In this document: positions 53,531 through 64,000 of the stretch, in pieces | Position numbering within the stretch: the stretch's first letter is position 1 | How the letters are laid out: the number at the start of each line of letters is the position of its first letter | Origin: Pseudomonadales bacterium | GTDB lineage: Bacteria > Pseudomonadota > Gammaproteobacteria > Pseudomonadales > Azotimanducaceae | Direction of reading: 5' to 3' | Assembly: GCA_016779565.1 (NCBI GenBank) | Contig: JADHNJ010000003.1 | Span: forward strand, 23,570-87,569 | DNA: 64,000 bases | Position numbers and translations under genes: made by a program | The notes under the pieces: generated by a model | Seen by the model: the letters and a program-made list of their open reading frames with translations, nothing else | What the model was told of the DNA's origin: nothing | Databases searched by the model: none

Positions 53531-54672
53531 CCAATGACATTAGTCTTTATGTCCATATTCCTTGGTGCGAAAAAAAGTGTCCGTATTGTGACTTTAATTC
53601 TCATGCAACGAGCGCCTCCAAGGGTTTAGACCCTATCCTGGAGCGTCAATATATTCAGCAATTGCTCGTTGATCTCGATCGAGACCTTGAGACACATGCC
53701 ATAGACTCAAAGGTAGACACCTTATTCATCGGCGGCGGGACACCAAGCTTGGTATCAGCAGGCGGGATAGCAGAGCTGATTGCAGGGCTCAAAGCCCGTA
53801 TCCCCTTCACCGAAACTGCCGAATGTACCTTAGAGGCCAATCCAGGCTCTAGCGATCGGGACAAGTTTTCCGGCTATCGCCAGGCGGGCGTTAACCGTTT
53901 GAGCCTGGGTATTCAAAGCTTCTCGGATCACTCGCTGTTGCAACTCGGGCGAGTCCACAACGGCCGGGACGCAAAAACGGCGATCGCCGCTGCACGAGAG
54001 GCAGGCTTTGATAATATCAATCTCGATCTGATGCATGGCCTTCCCGGCCAAAGCCCTAAAGACGCACTCTTCGACCTTGAGCAAACCGAAGACTTCGCGC
54101 CTGAGCATGTGTCTTGGTATCAATTAACGATCGAACCCAATACCGCTTTTTATTCGGCGCCGCCCGTCTTACCTGATGAAGAGTCGCTGATCGAGGTCGA
54201 TGAAATTGGGCTTGAGTGGCTGCAGGATCAAGGCTATCGCCGTTACGAAGTCTCAGCCTATGCCAAAGAACCTAATTATCGTGCCCGGCATAATCTTAAT
54301 TATTGGTTATTCGGCGATTATCTGGGTATTGGGGCCGGTGCCCATGGCAAAATCAGCGGTCACCAGCAGCACAAAATGATTACCCGAACCCAAAAAACCC
54401 GGGTCCCTCAGCATTACCTTGCTGACCCGAGCGCCAGCCTCCGTCGGCTCGACCGGGCCGAGATCCCAATCGAGTTTCTGATGAATGCTCTACGACTGGT
54501 TGAGGGCTTCACCCCTGCTCAATTTGAATCAACCACCGGGCTGCCCTGGTCAACTTTGCAGGATTTTATCGAAGAAGGCACGAAGCGAGAATGGCTGGCC
54601 TTTGGAGGAGAGCATCTACGCACGACATCCACGGGGTTTATTTTTTTAGACTCTCTGCTGTTGCTGATCTAG
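53527..54672 (+). CDS. hemW: Heme chaperone HemW
   Basis: LYVHIPWCEKKCPYCDFNSHA CX3CX2C, LFIGGGTPSLVSA. Confidence 0.97.
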   Translation: MTNDISLYVHIPWCEKKCPYCDFNSHATSASKGLDPILERQYIQQLLVDLDRDLETHAIDSKVDTLFIGGGTPSLVSAGGIAELIAGLKARIPFTETAECTLEANPGSSDRDKFSGYRQAGVNRLSLGIQSFSDHSLLQLGRVHNGRDAKTAIAAAREAGFDNINLDLMHGLPGQSPKDALFDLEQTEDFAPEHVSWYQLTIEPNTAFYSAPPVLPDEESLIEVDEIGLEWLQDQGYRRYEVSAYAKEPNYRARHNLNYWLFGDYLGIGAGAHGKISGHQQHKMITRTQKTRVPQHYLADPSASLRRLDRAEIPIEFLMNALRLVEGFTPAQFESTTGLPWSTLQDFIEEGTKREWLAFGGEHLRTTSTGFIFLDSLLLLI

Positions 54673-55334
54673 GCAGTCAATCGCGCCGCAATGTCCGTTA
54701 CAGTATGGCCAAGCCTGAGGCCCCGCTTTTCATACTTCGTAACTGGCCTGGGCGGTGGTTCACAAAACTCAAAAGCGTCATGGCCTTGTAAGGTGGTCTC
54801 CATGACTTCTGCATAAGGCAACCAATCCGTTGCGAGATGCAAAAGCCCATTTGGACTCAGTTTAGCGGCCGCACAGTCTAAAAAAGCGGTATCAACCAAA
54901 CGCCGCTTGTGATGTCTCTTTTTATGCCATGGATCAGGAAAAAAAACCTGTATACGCGCCAAGCTTTGATCGGCTAACTTTGGCAACACAGACCATACGT
55001 CAGCGTTGATAACCCGCAAATTGGTCAAACGTCGACGTTCCGTTTCTAAAATTAAGTGTCCTACGCCGGGACCATGCACTTCCAACCCCAAAAAGTTTTG
55101 ATCCGTCGCCTCTGCAGCCATTTGCACTAACGAATCTCCCATCCCAAAGCCAACCTCGAGCGTCAAAGGTTGCTGGCTAGGAAAGGCGAGTTGGGGCGAG
55201 GAAAAATACGACGCCTCGAAAAGATAATGTGGGTATTGCTCCTCAAGAGCCCGCTTCTGCCCCTTGGACAAACGACCTTGCCGAATCACATAGCTTCGAA
55301 TGCGGTTTTCAGTTGGGATCGCGTCTTCGAACAC
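54669..55334 (-). CDS. trmB: tRNA (guanine-N7-)-methyltransferase
   Basis: LEVGFGMGDSLVQMA, FFPDPWHKKRHHKRRLV. Confidence 0.97.
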   Translation of the reverse strand: MFEDAIPTENRIRSYVIRQGRLSKGQKRALEEQYPHYLFEASYFSSPQLAFPSQQPLTLEVGFGMGDSLVQMAAEATDQNFLGLEVHGPGVGHLILETERRRLTNLRVINADVWSVLPKLADQSLARIQVFFPDPWHKKRHHKRRLVDTAFLDCAAAKLSPNGLLHLATDWLPYAEVMETTLQGHDAFEFCEPPPRPVTKYEKRGLRLGHTVTDIAARLTA

Positions 55335-55337
55335 AGA

Positions 55338-55736
55338 CTAGGGATGGCTCTGGCCAATGCCGCCAGAAACTGCGCCAGTGACGATTGCCAGCCAGCCAAT
55401 AATAAACAGCACGCCTCCGATCGGCGTGACCGGCCCTAACCATCGTAACTCCCAGAGCGCCAGTCCGTACAAGCTCCCTGAGAACAAGATAAGCCCTAAG
55501 GCAAAGCTTACGCCAGCGACGAGAAACGTCGTCTTGGGCTCTAACACCATCATTAGCAGGCCAACCAAAACCAGCGCCAGACTGTGTGTCATTTGGTACT
55601 GCACCGCCGTTTCATAGGTTCCTAGGCTTGCAGCAGTTAGCTGAGATTTCAGAGCGTGAGCTCCAAAGGCCCCTAGAATGACCGATAACGCCGCACCTAT
55701 CGCACCTACTGCAACAAAAATTTGCGCTTGCATCAA
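55338..55736 (-). CDS. DUF423 family membrane protein
   Basis: VILGAFGAHALKSQL...TAVQYQMTHSLAL...GVLFIIGWLAI. Confidence 0.93.
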   Translation of the reverse strand: MMQAQIFVAVGAIGAALSVILGAFGAHALKSQLTAASLGTYETAVQYQMTHSLALVLVGLLMMVLEPKTTFLVAGVSFALGLILFSGSLYGLALWELRWLGPVTPIGGVLFIIGWLAIVTGAVSGGIGQSHP

Positions 55737-56603
55737 CTAAGCAGGTTCCAGGCGTAGGCGGAGCTTTTTCAGCGCTGCTTGCTCTAACTGGCGAACCCGC
55801 TCCGCTGAAATCTGGTATTCATCGGCCAATTCTTGAAGGGTCGCCTTCGGCTCTAGCAGCCATCGTTTCGTCAAAATCGCTCTGGCCCGATCATCTAACT
55901 CAGCCAAGCCGTCGTGAAGCTGGGTAGTTGCATCACAATGGGTGTCAAGCTGCTCAACGATTTCCGCAGGATCAAACCCTGATTCGGTCAGAAACTGCGA
56001 TGGAGATGCCACAAAAGTGTCATCAGCATCGCCTTCTGGCATATCGAAGGAGGCATCTTGGGCACTGAGTCTGCCCTCCATCTGCCGAACGGCCTCTGGC
56101 TTTACCCCTAGCGCTTCAGCGATATCCGAAACCTCTTGGGCTCGAAGCCAACCTAGACGAGGCTTTTTGCTTCGTAAATTAAAAAATAGTTTGCGTTGGG
56201 CTTTTGTGGTCGCGACCCGAACAATGCGCCAATTCCGAAGAATAAACTCGTGGATTTCAGCTTTTATCCAGTGCACTGCGAATGACACCAAGCGCACTTG
56301 GTATTCGGGATTAAAGCGCTTAACCGCTTTCATCAGGCCCACATTGCCCTCTTGGATGAGATCCGCCTCGGACAGACCGTAGCCGGAATAGCTTCGGGCA
56401 ATGTAAATCACAAACCGAAGGTTGGCGAGTACGAGCCGCCGGGCTGCCTCAACGTCCCCGAATTCGTGCAGCCGTCGTGCTAATCGCTGTTCTTCTTCTG
56501 CGGACAAAACCGAAATCGTATTGACCGCCCGGACATATGCCTCGAGATTAGATCCCGGAGCAGAAATATCAAACGGTATCGGCAACGCTTCCATGTAACA
56601 CAC
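55737..56603 (-). CDS. rpoH: RNA polymerase sigma-32 factor
   Basis: DLIQEGNVGLMKAVKRFNPEYQVRLVSFAVHWIKAEIHEFILRNWRIV, RpoH box QRKLFFNLR; start may be ATG at 56594 (MEALPIPFD) rather than GTG at 56603. Confidence 0.96.
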   Translation of the reverse strand: MCYMEALPIPFDISAPGSNLEAYVRAVNTISVLSAEEEQRLARRLHEFGDVEAARRLVLANLRFVIYIARSYSGYGLSEADLIQEGNVGLMKAVKRFNPEYQVRLVSFAVHWIKAEIHEFILRNWRIVRVATTKAQRKLFFNLRSKKPRLGWLRAQEVSDIAEALGVKPEAVRQMEGRLSAQDASFDMPEGDADDTFVASPSQFLTESGFDPAEIVEQLDTHCDATTQLHDGLAELDDRARAILTKRWLLEPKATLQELADEYQISAERVRQLEQAALKKLRLRLEPA

Positions 56604-56622
56604 CCTTTTATTGGGGGCGCAA

Positions 56623-56651
56623 ATTTTAGCACCGCCCCATCTTTATGCCAA
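56623..56651 (-). promoter_or_regulatory. sigma70-type promoter upstream of rpoH (TTGGCA-N17-TAAAAT)
   Basis: Minus strand TTGGCA (56651-56646), 17-nt spacer, TAAAAT (56628-56623). Confidence 0.75.
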
Positions 56652-56667
56652 TCGTACGATGGAATCC

Positions 56668-57636
56668 TTATTTCGGTTGAATTTGCTTAAGATGACGCCA
56701 GACCGATACCCAAGAAGCGGCGATCCCAAGCCCCCCGCCTACCAAGAGCAAGCGCAAAGACTCAGAAAAGGTTAAAACGCTGAGTGCAAAACTACTGCGA
56801 TACGCCTGGGCCATTTGCTCAACCGGACCAGCGAGAAAGATCAAACTGACCTGCACAATCAACCAGGCCATTACGGCTCCACCCAGTCCTAACCAAAACC
56901 CTCGATAGATAAAAGGTCTCTGCACAAAACGATCACTAGCACCAAAAAGTTTGATGATTTCAATTTCGCTACGTTGGCTGGCGATCGTCAAGCGCAACGT
57001 ATTACCGATAATTAAGATAACGCCGACCGAAAATAGCAACGCCGATGCAAAAATGACTCGATCTAAGAGGATCACAAGCGCTTGTAAGCGAGCCATCCAA
57101 GCGGCATCAAAGACAACCTCGTCAACGCCTGCCAAACCAGAGATCCATTGCACCAGCAGCTGCACACTCGCACCATCTTTTGTTGCTGGCAGCACTTCGA
57201 TCATCGCTGGCAGAGGGTTTTCAGACAATGCATTCAAAATTTCGCCAAACCCTGATTGTGCAGCAAAAGTTGCGAGCGCCTGCTGTTCAGTAATCAACCG
57301 CGCTGTGCTTACCTTGGGTGAGCGGCGGAGCGTATCTAGAAGGCTAACCGCTTCTGGACTGTCGCTGGCCACCGATAAGTAGACACTGATCGAAGGCTCC
57401 AAGGCACGAGCACTGTCCGTTTGGGCGACCGCCCTCAGGCCAAGGCCTAATAAAATAGGCATGCTGAGTGCGATTCCGATGACAAGCCAAGTCATGGCCA
57501 GTGTTCCAGGGGCGCTAACAAGAGCAATCAAAGTTTGGCTCACCAACCGCCGATGGTGCCTCCCCCATGCGCGGGCCCGCTCAGACCGCCGAACGACCGA
57601 CAGTTCAGCGCCGCCCTCAGATCGCTTATTCATCAA
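56668..57636 (-). CDS. ftsX: Cell division protein FtsX
   Basis: Four-TM ABC permease-type protein; conserved ftsYEX-rpoH order. Confidence 0.95.
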   Translation of the reverse strand: MMNKRSEGGAELSVVRRSERARAWGRHHRRLVSQTLIALVSAPGTLAMTWLVIGIALSMPILLGLGLRAVAQTDSARALEPSISVYLSVASDSPEAVSLLDTLRRSPKVSTARLITEQQALATFAAQSGFGEILNALSENPLPAMIEVLPATKDGASVQLLVQWISGLAGVDEVVFDAAWMARLQALVILLDRVIFASALLFSVGVILIIGNTLRLTIASQRSEIEIIKLFGASDRFVQRPFIYRGFWLGLGGAVMAWLIVQVSLIFLAGPVEQMAQAYRSSFALSVLTFSESLRLLLVGGGLGIAASWVSVWRHLKQIQPK

Positions 57637-58288
57637 AATGCACCACCCTTCCGGCTTCTAACCCCAAGGTCCGAGCGCCCATCGCAGCCACGAGGTCAAC
57701 ATCATGGGTTGCGATCAAAACCGTGACCCCAAGCTGACTGAATTGCGAGAACAAAGCCATGACCTCCTTACTCAACGCAGGATCAAGATTTCCAGTCGGC
57801 TCATCAGCTAGCAAAAAGGGAGGTCTATGGACGACCGCACGGGCAATGCCAACCCGCTGCTGCTCGCCCCCTGAGAGCATCTCTGGCATCTCAGTTTCCC
57901 GACCCTCAAGTCCAACCTTGGAGAGCGCCGCTCTTATCCGCCGTGCGATCTCTTTCGGTGGCATGCCAGCTATATGCAGCGGTAGACCAACATTATCTGC
58001 AACCGTGCGATCAAACAGCAGCTGATGATTTTGAAACACAACCCCAATATTCTGCCGCAGGCTCGGCAACTTCCGTGGCGATAGGTGGGTGATGTTCTGA
58101 CCGCCTACAACCACCTGACCTCGAGACGGGCGCTCCATACCATTGATCAATTTGAGTAGGGTCGATTTTCCCGCACCGGAGGGGCCGGTTAAAAATACTA
58201 ATTCGCCGGTATCGATCTGCAGCGATACGTCCGATAATGCCTCGTGACCGTTGTCATATCGCTTTGAGACATGATCAAACACCAACAT
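57626..58288 (-). CDS. ftsE: Cell division ATP-binding protein FtsE
   Basis: [48 protein letters not shown]. Confidence 0.97.
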   Translation of the reverse strand: MLVFDHVSKRYDNGHEALSDVSLQIDTGELVFLTGPSGAGKSTLLKLINGMERPSRGQVVVGGQNITHLSPRKLPSLRQNIGVVFQNHQLLFDRTVADNVGLPLHIAGMPPKEIARRIRAALSKVGLEGRETEMPEMLSGGEQQRVGIARAVVHRPPFLLADEPTGNLDPALSKEVMALFSQFSQLGVTVLIATHDVDLVAAMGARTLGLEAGRVVHFDE

Positions 58289-59259
58289 TATTCAGCAACA
58301 TCCAAAATGGCTTCAACAAATAGCTCAGGATCAAAAGGCCTCAAATCATCGATGGCTTCGCCTACGCCGACAAATTGAATCGGCAAGCCTAGGGCTTTGG
58401 AAACCGCAAACACAACCCCTCCTTTTGCCGTTCCATCCAATTTGGTCAGCACAAGACCCGTCACAGAGACGTCTCGCATAAATGCCCGAGCCTGCTCGAT
58501 GGCATTTTGTCCCGTGGTAGCATCGATCACCAACAGCACATGATGAGGTGCAGACTCATCCTGCCGCTTTAGCACCCTTACAATTTTAGCAAGCTCTTGC
58601 ATCAGGTTTTGTTTGTTCTGCAAACGACCAGCGGTATCGGCAATCAGCACATCTGCCGAGCGAGCCTTCGCTGCAGCTAGGGCATCAAAAATTACTGACG
58701 CGCTGTCAGCGCCGGTGTGCTGAGCAATGACTTCAACCTCGTTACGCGTGCCCCAGGTTTTTAACTGCTCTACCGCCGCTGCCCTAAAGGTATCACCAGC
58801 GGCAAGCAATACCGAGCGCTCTGAGGCTTTGAAATAATGCGCAAGCTTGCCCGCGGTCGTCGTTTTGCCTGCGCCATTGACCCCCACCATCAAGATAACT
58901 TCTGTAGCCTCAGCTGATAGCGTGAATGGGTTGCTCGACGGCGATAGCAAGGCCAAAAGTTGCGTGCGCAACGCCGCTTTTAACGCGGCAGGGTCTGAGA
59001 GCTTGTCCCGTGCCACTGCTTTGGTGAGATCATCGATAATCTCGGTGGTCACCGGCATGCCAAAATCTGAGGTGATTAGCAGTGTTTCGATGGCCTCTAG
59101 CAGCGTCTCGTCAATCGCTTTGGCACCCAGAAACAGCGTTGAAACTTGTTCTGAAAACCCTTGGCGGGTCTTTGCCAGGCCTCGCTTTAAGCGGGCCAAT
59201 AATCCTAACTTGCCTTGAGCGCCTTGATCTGCAACATTGTCCATCGTTTTACTACTCAT
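58288..59259 (-). CDS. ftsY: Signal recognition particle receptor FtsY
   Basis: MVGVNGAGKTTTAGKLAHYF, AAGDTFRAAAVEQLKTW, IADTAGRLQNKQNLM, LTKLDGTAKGG. Confidence 0.97.
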   Translation of the reverse strand: MSSKTMDNVADQGAQGKLGLLARLKRGLAKTRQGFSEQVSTLFLGAKAIDETLLEAIETLLITSDFGMPVTTEIIDDLTKAVARDKLSDPAALKAALRTQLLALLSPSSNPFTLSAEATEVILMVGVNGAGKTTTAGKLAHYFKASERSVLLAAGDTFRAAAVEQLKTWGTRNEVEVIAQHTGADSASVIFDALAAAKARSADVLIADTAGRLQNKQNLMQELAKIVRVLKRQDESAPHHVLLVIDATTGQNAIEQARAFMRDVSVTGLVLTKLDGTAKGGVVFAVSKALGLPIQFVGVGEAIDDLRPFDPELFVEAILDVAE

Positions 59260-59274
59260 CTGAGGTTAGTCGCT

Positions 59275-59862
59275 GTGTCCAAGCCTATTGCTGCTTCCAC
59301 ACTGCGGATTATCGGGGGTTTTTGGCGTGGCCGCAAAGTTTCCTTCACGCCAATAGATCAATTGCGGCCCACACCCGATCGGGTTAGGGAGACCTTATTT
59401 AACTGGCTTCAGGGTCAGGTTGCTGGGAAATGTGTCCTTGAGCTCTTTGCGGGCAGCGGAATTTTAAGCTTTGAGGCACTATCCCGAGGGGCAAAACAAG
59501 CAACCCTCATTGATCGATCACCGAAGACTGTTGACCAATTGCGGCGGAGTCGAGATCAGTTGGGCTTAACCGAGGCAGAATGCTTGGTTCAGCAAGAGGA
59601 TGCTTTTACTAAAATAACCACCCCAGCAACCGATCCCTTTGATCTTATTTTTCTGGACCCGCCCTTTCAAACGGACCGCTATCTAGAGCTCATTGCTTTA
59701 CTCAAAGCCAATAATTACCTCAAGGCCCAAAGCCTTATCTATGTAGAGTCGCCAACTGCCGAAAACCTCGAAGCCATCGGATCCGAACATCTCCCGATGA
59801 TCAAACACAAAAAAGCAGGCCAGGTGCACTTCGGGCTTTTCGGCCATGCGAACGGGTTTTGA
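59275..59862 (+). CDS. rsmD: 16S rRNA (guanine966-N2)-methyltransferase
   Basis: LRIIGGFWRGRKV...RPTPDRVRETLFNWLQ, LELFAGSGILSFEALSRGA, LIFLDPPFQ; GTG start at 59275 proposed (track 59215). Confidence 0.95.
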   Translation: MSKPIAASTLRIIGGFWRGRKVSFTPIDQLRPTPDRVRETLFNWLQGQVAGKCVLELFAGSGILSFEALSRGAKQATLIDRSPKTVDQLRRSRDQLGLTEAECLVQQEDAFTKITTPATDPFDLIFLDPPFQTDRYLELIALLKANNYLKAQSLIYVESPTAENLEAIGSEHLPMIKHKKAGQVHFGLFGHANGF

Positions 59863-59895
59863 GTCGACTCACTCTAGGGTATCATTTGCCGCTGA

Positions 59896-61193
<1,298 letters not shown>

Positions 61194-61298
61194 AACAATT
61201 CGACTTTCAAACTAAACTGGGTGACTTTCACGGAGGCGGTCGCGATAAGGCTTAGGAATCTGCTACATTGAGACCCTCCAAGCATTATTACACAGCTC

Positions 61299-63263
61299 AT
61301 GCCTGAACATTATCTCGGGATCGATACTGGTGGTACTTTTACCGACTTTGCTTATTTACATAAAGACCAACTGATCACCTACAAACGACTATCCACCCCT
61401 GCCGCACCAGAAGAAGCAATCCTAGCTGGCATTGAGCAACTTGGCCTCGTCAATCTCTGTCAAGCCGGCGAGCTCACCATCATCCACGGCACAACGGTGG
61501 CAACCAACGCTGCCCTAGAGGGTAAAGGCGTTAAAACAGCCTACATTTGCAACAAGGGTTTGGGCGACATTTTAGAGCTTGGACGGCAGGACCGCGCGTC
61601 CCTTTATCAGTTAATGCCCAGCAAAGCCCGCATCGCGCTATCGCCTGAAGCTATATTTGAGATCAACGTTAGACGATCGGCAAAAGGTGAGTTATCTGAA
61701 CCACTGACAACCGATCGTCTTGAAGATCTTAAAACCCGCATAGAGGCTTTTGGACCAGAGGCCGCAGCCATTAACCTTTTACATTCTTATCTGAACCCAA
61801 CCGAGGAAATGGCGATCGCCGATTATCTTGGGCCCGAGATCTTTGTCAGCCAGTCCTCAAAAATTTTGCCCGAGATGGGCGAATACGAACGCGGGGTGGC
61901 TACCTATCTCAATGCATCACTTGGACCATTAGTTGCGCACTATCTCAAACGGCTCGCGGCCGCAGTCGCGCCTAGTCAGCTAGCCATTATGCAGTCCTCT
62001 GGCTTGACGCTCGCTGCGAGCCAGGCGGCAACACAATCCGTTCGGCTGCTGCTGTCAGGACCAGCCGGGGGATTGATTGGCACCCAAAATGTGCTTCAAG
62101 CGGGCAAAATTATGACCTTTGATATGGGCGGAACCTCAACGGATGTATCCCTCATTGATGAGGATTTAAGGGTCAGTCAATCACTAACGCTTGGCGGGTT
62201 GCCCATACCAATTCCGGCAATTGACATCGAGACCATTGGCGCGGGCGGCGGTAGCATTGCGACCATTGACCCTGGCGGACTCCTCCAAGTTGGCCCCGAA
62301 TCTGCCGGCGCCGATCCAGGCCCTGCATGCTATGGCCAAGGCGGTTCAAAGCCGACTGTTACGGACGCTAATGTGGTCCTAGGTAGACTGCCTACCGGGC
62401 ATCGGCTCGCAGGTGATCTTGTTCTCCACGTCGATCTCGCCAGAGCGGCCGTCAGTGAACTGGGTGCGCACTTAAATCTCTCAATGGAGGAAACTGCTTT
62501 AGGCATTATTCTCCTTGCCAATGAACGCATGGCCGAAGCCTTGCGGCGGATTTCGATCCAAAGAGGCTACGATCCTACTGATTTTAGCCTTTGCTGTTTT
62601 GGTGGCGCAGGGGGCCTACATTTGTGCGATCTTTGCGATCTACTCGATATCAAGCGAGCACTAGTGCCTGCTGAAGCGGGTATATTTTCCGCCCTCGGCA
62701 TGTTGGTGGCTCGGCCAGGACGGGAGCGGTCTCAAGGAATTCATCAGCGGCGAGAGGATTGTTCCGACGAACTGATTGCTAAACATTTGAAAGATCTGAT
62801 CAAGGTAAGCCGGCAAGAACTTGCCGAGGAAGGCGTTGTTGAAACCGAGCACCAAGCCTTTCTGGACATTCGTTACCTGGGTCAAACCCAAACTCTGAGC
62901 GTTGCCTATCAACAGGATTTGATCCTAGCTTGTGATCAATTTGAACAGCAGCATAAAGCCCTTTATGGGCATCGGTTGGATGCACCAACGGAGATTGTCT
63001 CTGTTAGAGTGAGGGTAACTGGCGCTGCAAGGCTTACCCAAGTAGACGAAGCTTTAAGCGCTTCAAGCGGGCGCACCAAGTCTGAAGGCCTAACCGACGG
63101 CAGTATCACAATCCAAAAATCCGCTTTAGCGGTCGGCCAGCCCTGCCCAGGCCCAATGATTGTCATCGACCCACACACTACAATCTGGGTCGCGGAAGGT
63201 TGGCAAATTCAACGCCTGGCTACCAATCATCTGGAACTCACCCGTTTGGGCGACCGTTGCTAA
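61299..63263 (+). CDS. Hydantoinase/oxoprolinase family protein (HyuA-like)
   Basis: LGIDTGGTFTDFAYLHKDQLITYKRLSTP, HGTTVATNAALEGKG, FDMGGTSTDVSLID, GAGGGSIATID, GADPGPACYGQGG. Confidence 0.93.
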   Translation: MPEHYLGIDTGGTFTDFAYLHKDQLITYKRLSTPAAPEEAILAGIEQLGLVNLCQAGELTIIHGTTVATNAALEGKGVKTAYICNKGLGDILELGRQDRASLYQLMPSKARIALSPEAIFEINVRRSAKGELSEPLTTDRLEDLKTRIEAFGPEAAAINLLHSYLNPTEEMAIADYLGPEIFVSQSSKILPEMGEYERGVATYLNASLGPLVAHYLKRLAAAVAPSQLAIMQSSGLTLAASQAATQSVRLLLSGPAGGLIGTQNVLQAGKIMTFDMGGTSTDVSLIDEDLRVSQSLTLGGLPIPIPAIDIETIGAGGGSIATIDPGGLLQVGPESAGADPGPACYGQGGSKPTVTDANVVLGRLPTGHRLAGDLVLHVDLARAAVSELGAHLNLSMEETALGIILLANERMAEALRRISIQRGYDPTDFSLCCFGGAGGLHLCDLCDLLDIKRALVPAEAGIFSALGMLVARPGRERSQGIHQRREDCSDELIAKHLKDLIKVSRQELAEEGVVETEHQAFLDIRYLGQTQTLSVAYQQDLILACDQFEQQHKALYGHRLDAPTEIVSVRVRVTGAARLTQVDEALSASSGRTKSEGLTDGSITIQKSALAVGQPCPGPMIVIDPHTTIWVAEGWQIQRLATNHLELTRLGDRC

Positions 63264-63265
63264 CG

Positions 63266-63293
63266 CAAAAAAAAGGTGGCTAAAGCCACCTTT
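63266..63293 (-). terminator. Intrinsic terminator downstream of rpmG
   Basis: Minus strand AAAGGTGGC TTTA GCCACCTTT followed by a T-rich run (poly-A on plus strand at 63267-63274). Confidence 0.88.
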
Positions 63294-63312
63294 CCTCTCG
63301 ACCAAGCAGTAC

Positions 63313-63468
63313 CTACTTAATCTTTGCTTCCGTATAGATCACGTGCTTGCGAACCACGGGATCAAACTTTTTGATTTCCATCTTATCTGGCATATTTTTT
63401 TTGTTTTTACTGGTGGTGTAAAAATGTCCCGTTCCAGCGGATGACACTAATTTAATTTTATCTCGCAT
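63313..63468 (-). CDS. rpmG: 50S ribosomal protein L33 (Cys-less form)
   Basis: Manual translation [51 protein letters not shown]; too short for the ORF track. Confidence 0.96.
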   Translation of the reverse strand: MRDKIKLVSSAGTGHFYTTSKNKKNMPDKMEIKKFDPVVRKHVIYTEAKIK

Positions 63469-63519
63469 CGAATCCTCCTAGTCAGCGTTGCCGTCATCGA
63501 CCCGCCTATTATTGTTGAT

Positions 63520-63756
63520 TTAAACTCGCTGCCCTCGGCTACGAAGATCAGCGATCACTTGCTCGACACCCAATTTGTCAATAATGCGCATCCCTTTTGC
63601 AGAAACCCGTAATTTCACAAAGCGTTTCTCGCTTTCTAACCAAAACCGATGATCGTGAATGTTCGGTAAGAAGCGTCGACGATTCCTATTGTTGGCATGA
63701 GAGACGTTGTTCCCGGTCATAGGCCGTTTGCCAGTGACTTGACATACTCTAGACAT
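63520..63756 (-). CDS. rpmB: 50S ribosomal protein L28
   Basis: [33 protein letters not shown]. Confidence 0.98.
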   Translation of the reverse strand: MSRVCQVTGKRPMTGNNVSHANNRNRRRFLPNIHDHRFWLESEKRFVKLRVSAKGMRIIDKLGVEQVIADLRSRGQRV

Positions 63757-63781
63757 GATTCTTTCCTTCTCTATTTCGGGC

Positions 63782-63890
63782 TTTCTTTGATTACTGCGCT
63801 TTCTTTATCTACTGCGCTCTCTTTATCTACTGCGCTTTCTTTATCTACTGCGTTTTCTTTTATCTACTGCGTTTTCTTTATTACCTGGGC
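63782..63890. repeat. 18-bp tandem repeat (TTTCTTTATCTACTGCGC), about 6 copies
   Basis: Units at 63782-63799, 63800-63817, 63818-63835, 63836-63853, 63854-63872 (19 nt) and 63873-63890 (degenerate). Confidence 0.95.
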
Positions 63891-64000
63891 TTCTTTTATC
63901 GGGCTTTTCCTGCCTTGGCGGTGTCGTTATCACAACTTTGCCACCAGATACAGCGCCCTACAACCGGCTTAACTCTTAGGTGCTCTGATGTTCACCCAAT

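Noticed and set aside
55942-56382. 146-aa plus-strand ORF inside rpoH
   Set aside because: Antisense, Ser/Arg-rich composition typical of shadow ORFs.
56951-57382. 143-aa plus-strand ORF inside ftsX
   Set aside because: Antisense to a well supported gene; low-complexity Ser/Thr/Lys composition.
63782-63890. CRISPR-like array
   Set aside because: 18-bp units directly adjacent with no unique spacers.
63697-63972. 91-aa plus-strand ORF encoding [12 protein letters not shown] repeats
   Set aside because: Begins antisense inside rpmB and consists mainly of the 18-bp tandem repeat; better explained as a repeat array than a protein.

Overview
This 64 kb window looks like a densely packed core chromosomal segment of a gammaproteobacterium. 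The lineage is inferred from synteny blocks such as nnr-queG-orn-psd, serB-smp-parC-parE, zapA-6S-ygfA, rsmD/ftsY-ftsE-ftsX-rpoH and coaD/mutM-rpmG-rpmB. I support about 60 protein-coding genes, one partial at the left edge, and rpmG (51 aa), which the ORF track omits. I also support a 6S RNA, one clear intrinsic terminator, one strong sigma70-type promoter and two short tandem-repeat arrays. I found no mobile element, CRISPR array, prophage, tRNA or rRNA. I see no convincing new multi-gene system. The observations most worth follow-up are: (1) a heptanucleotide repeat followed by a 19-codon leader ORF that overlaps the start of an orphan PilB/GspE-like ATPase; (2) an 18-bp tandem repeat in the rpmB-rpmG leader; (3) an unrecognised 152-aa protein between rsmE and gshB; (4) a membrane-anchored class III cyclase with an apparent Asn-to-His change at a catalytic motif; (5) near-universal abutting or overlapping of convergent genes; (6) repeated gene absences from normally conserved neighbourhoods. 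All family assignments come from reading motifs and synteny; no database search was run.
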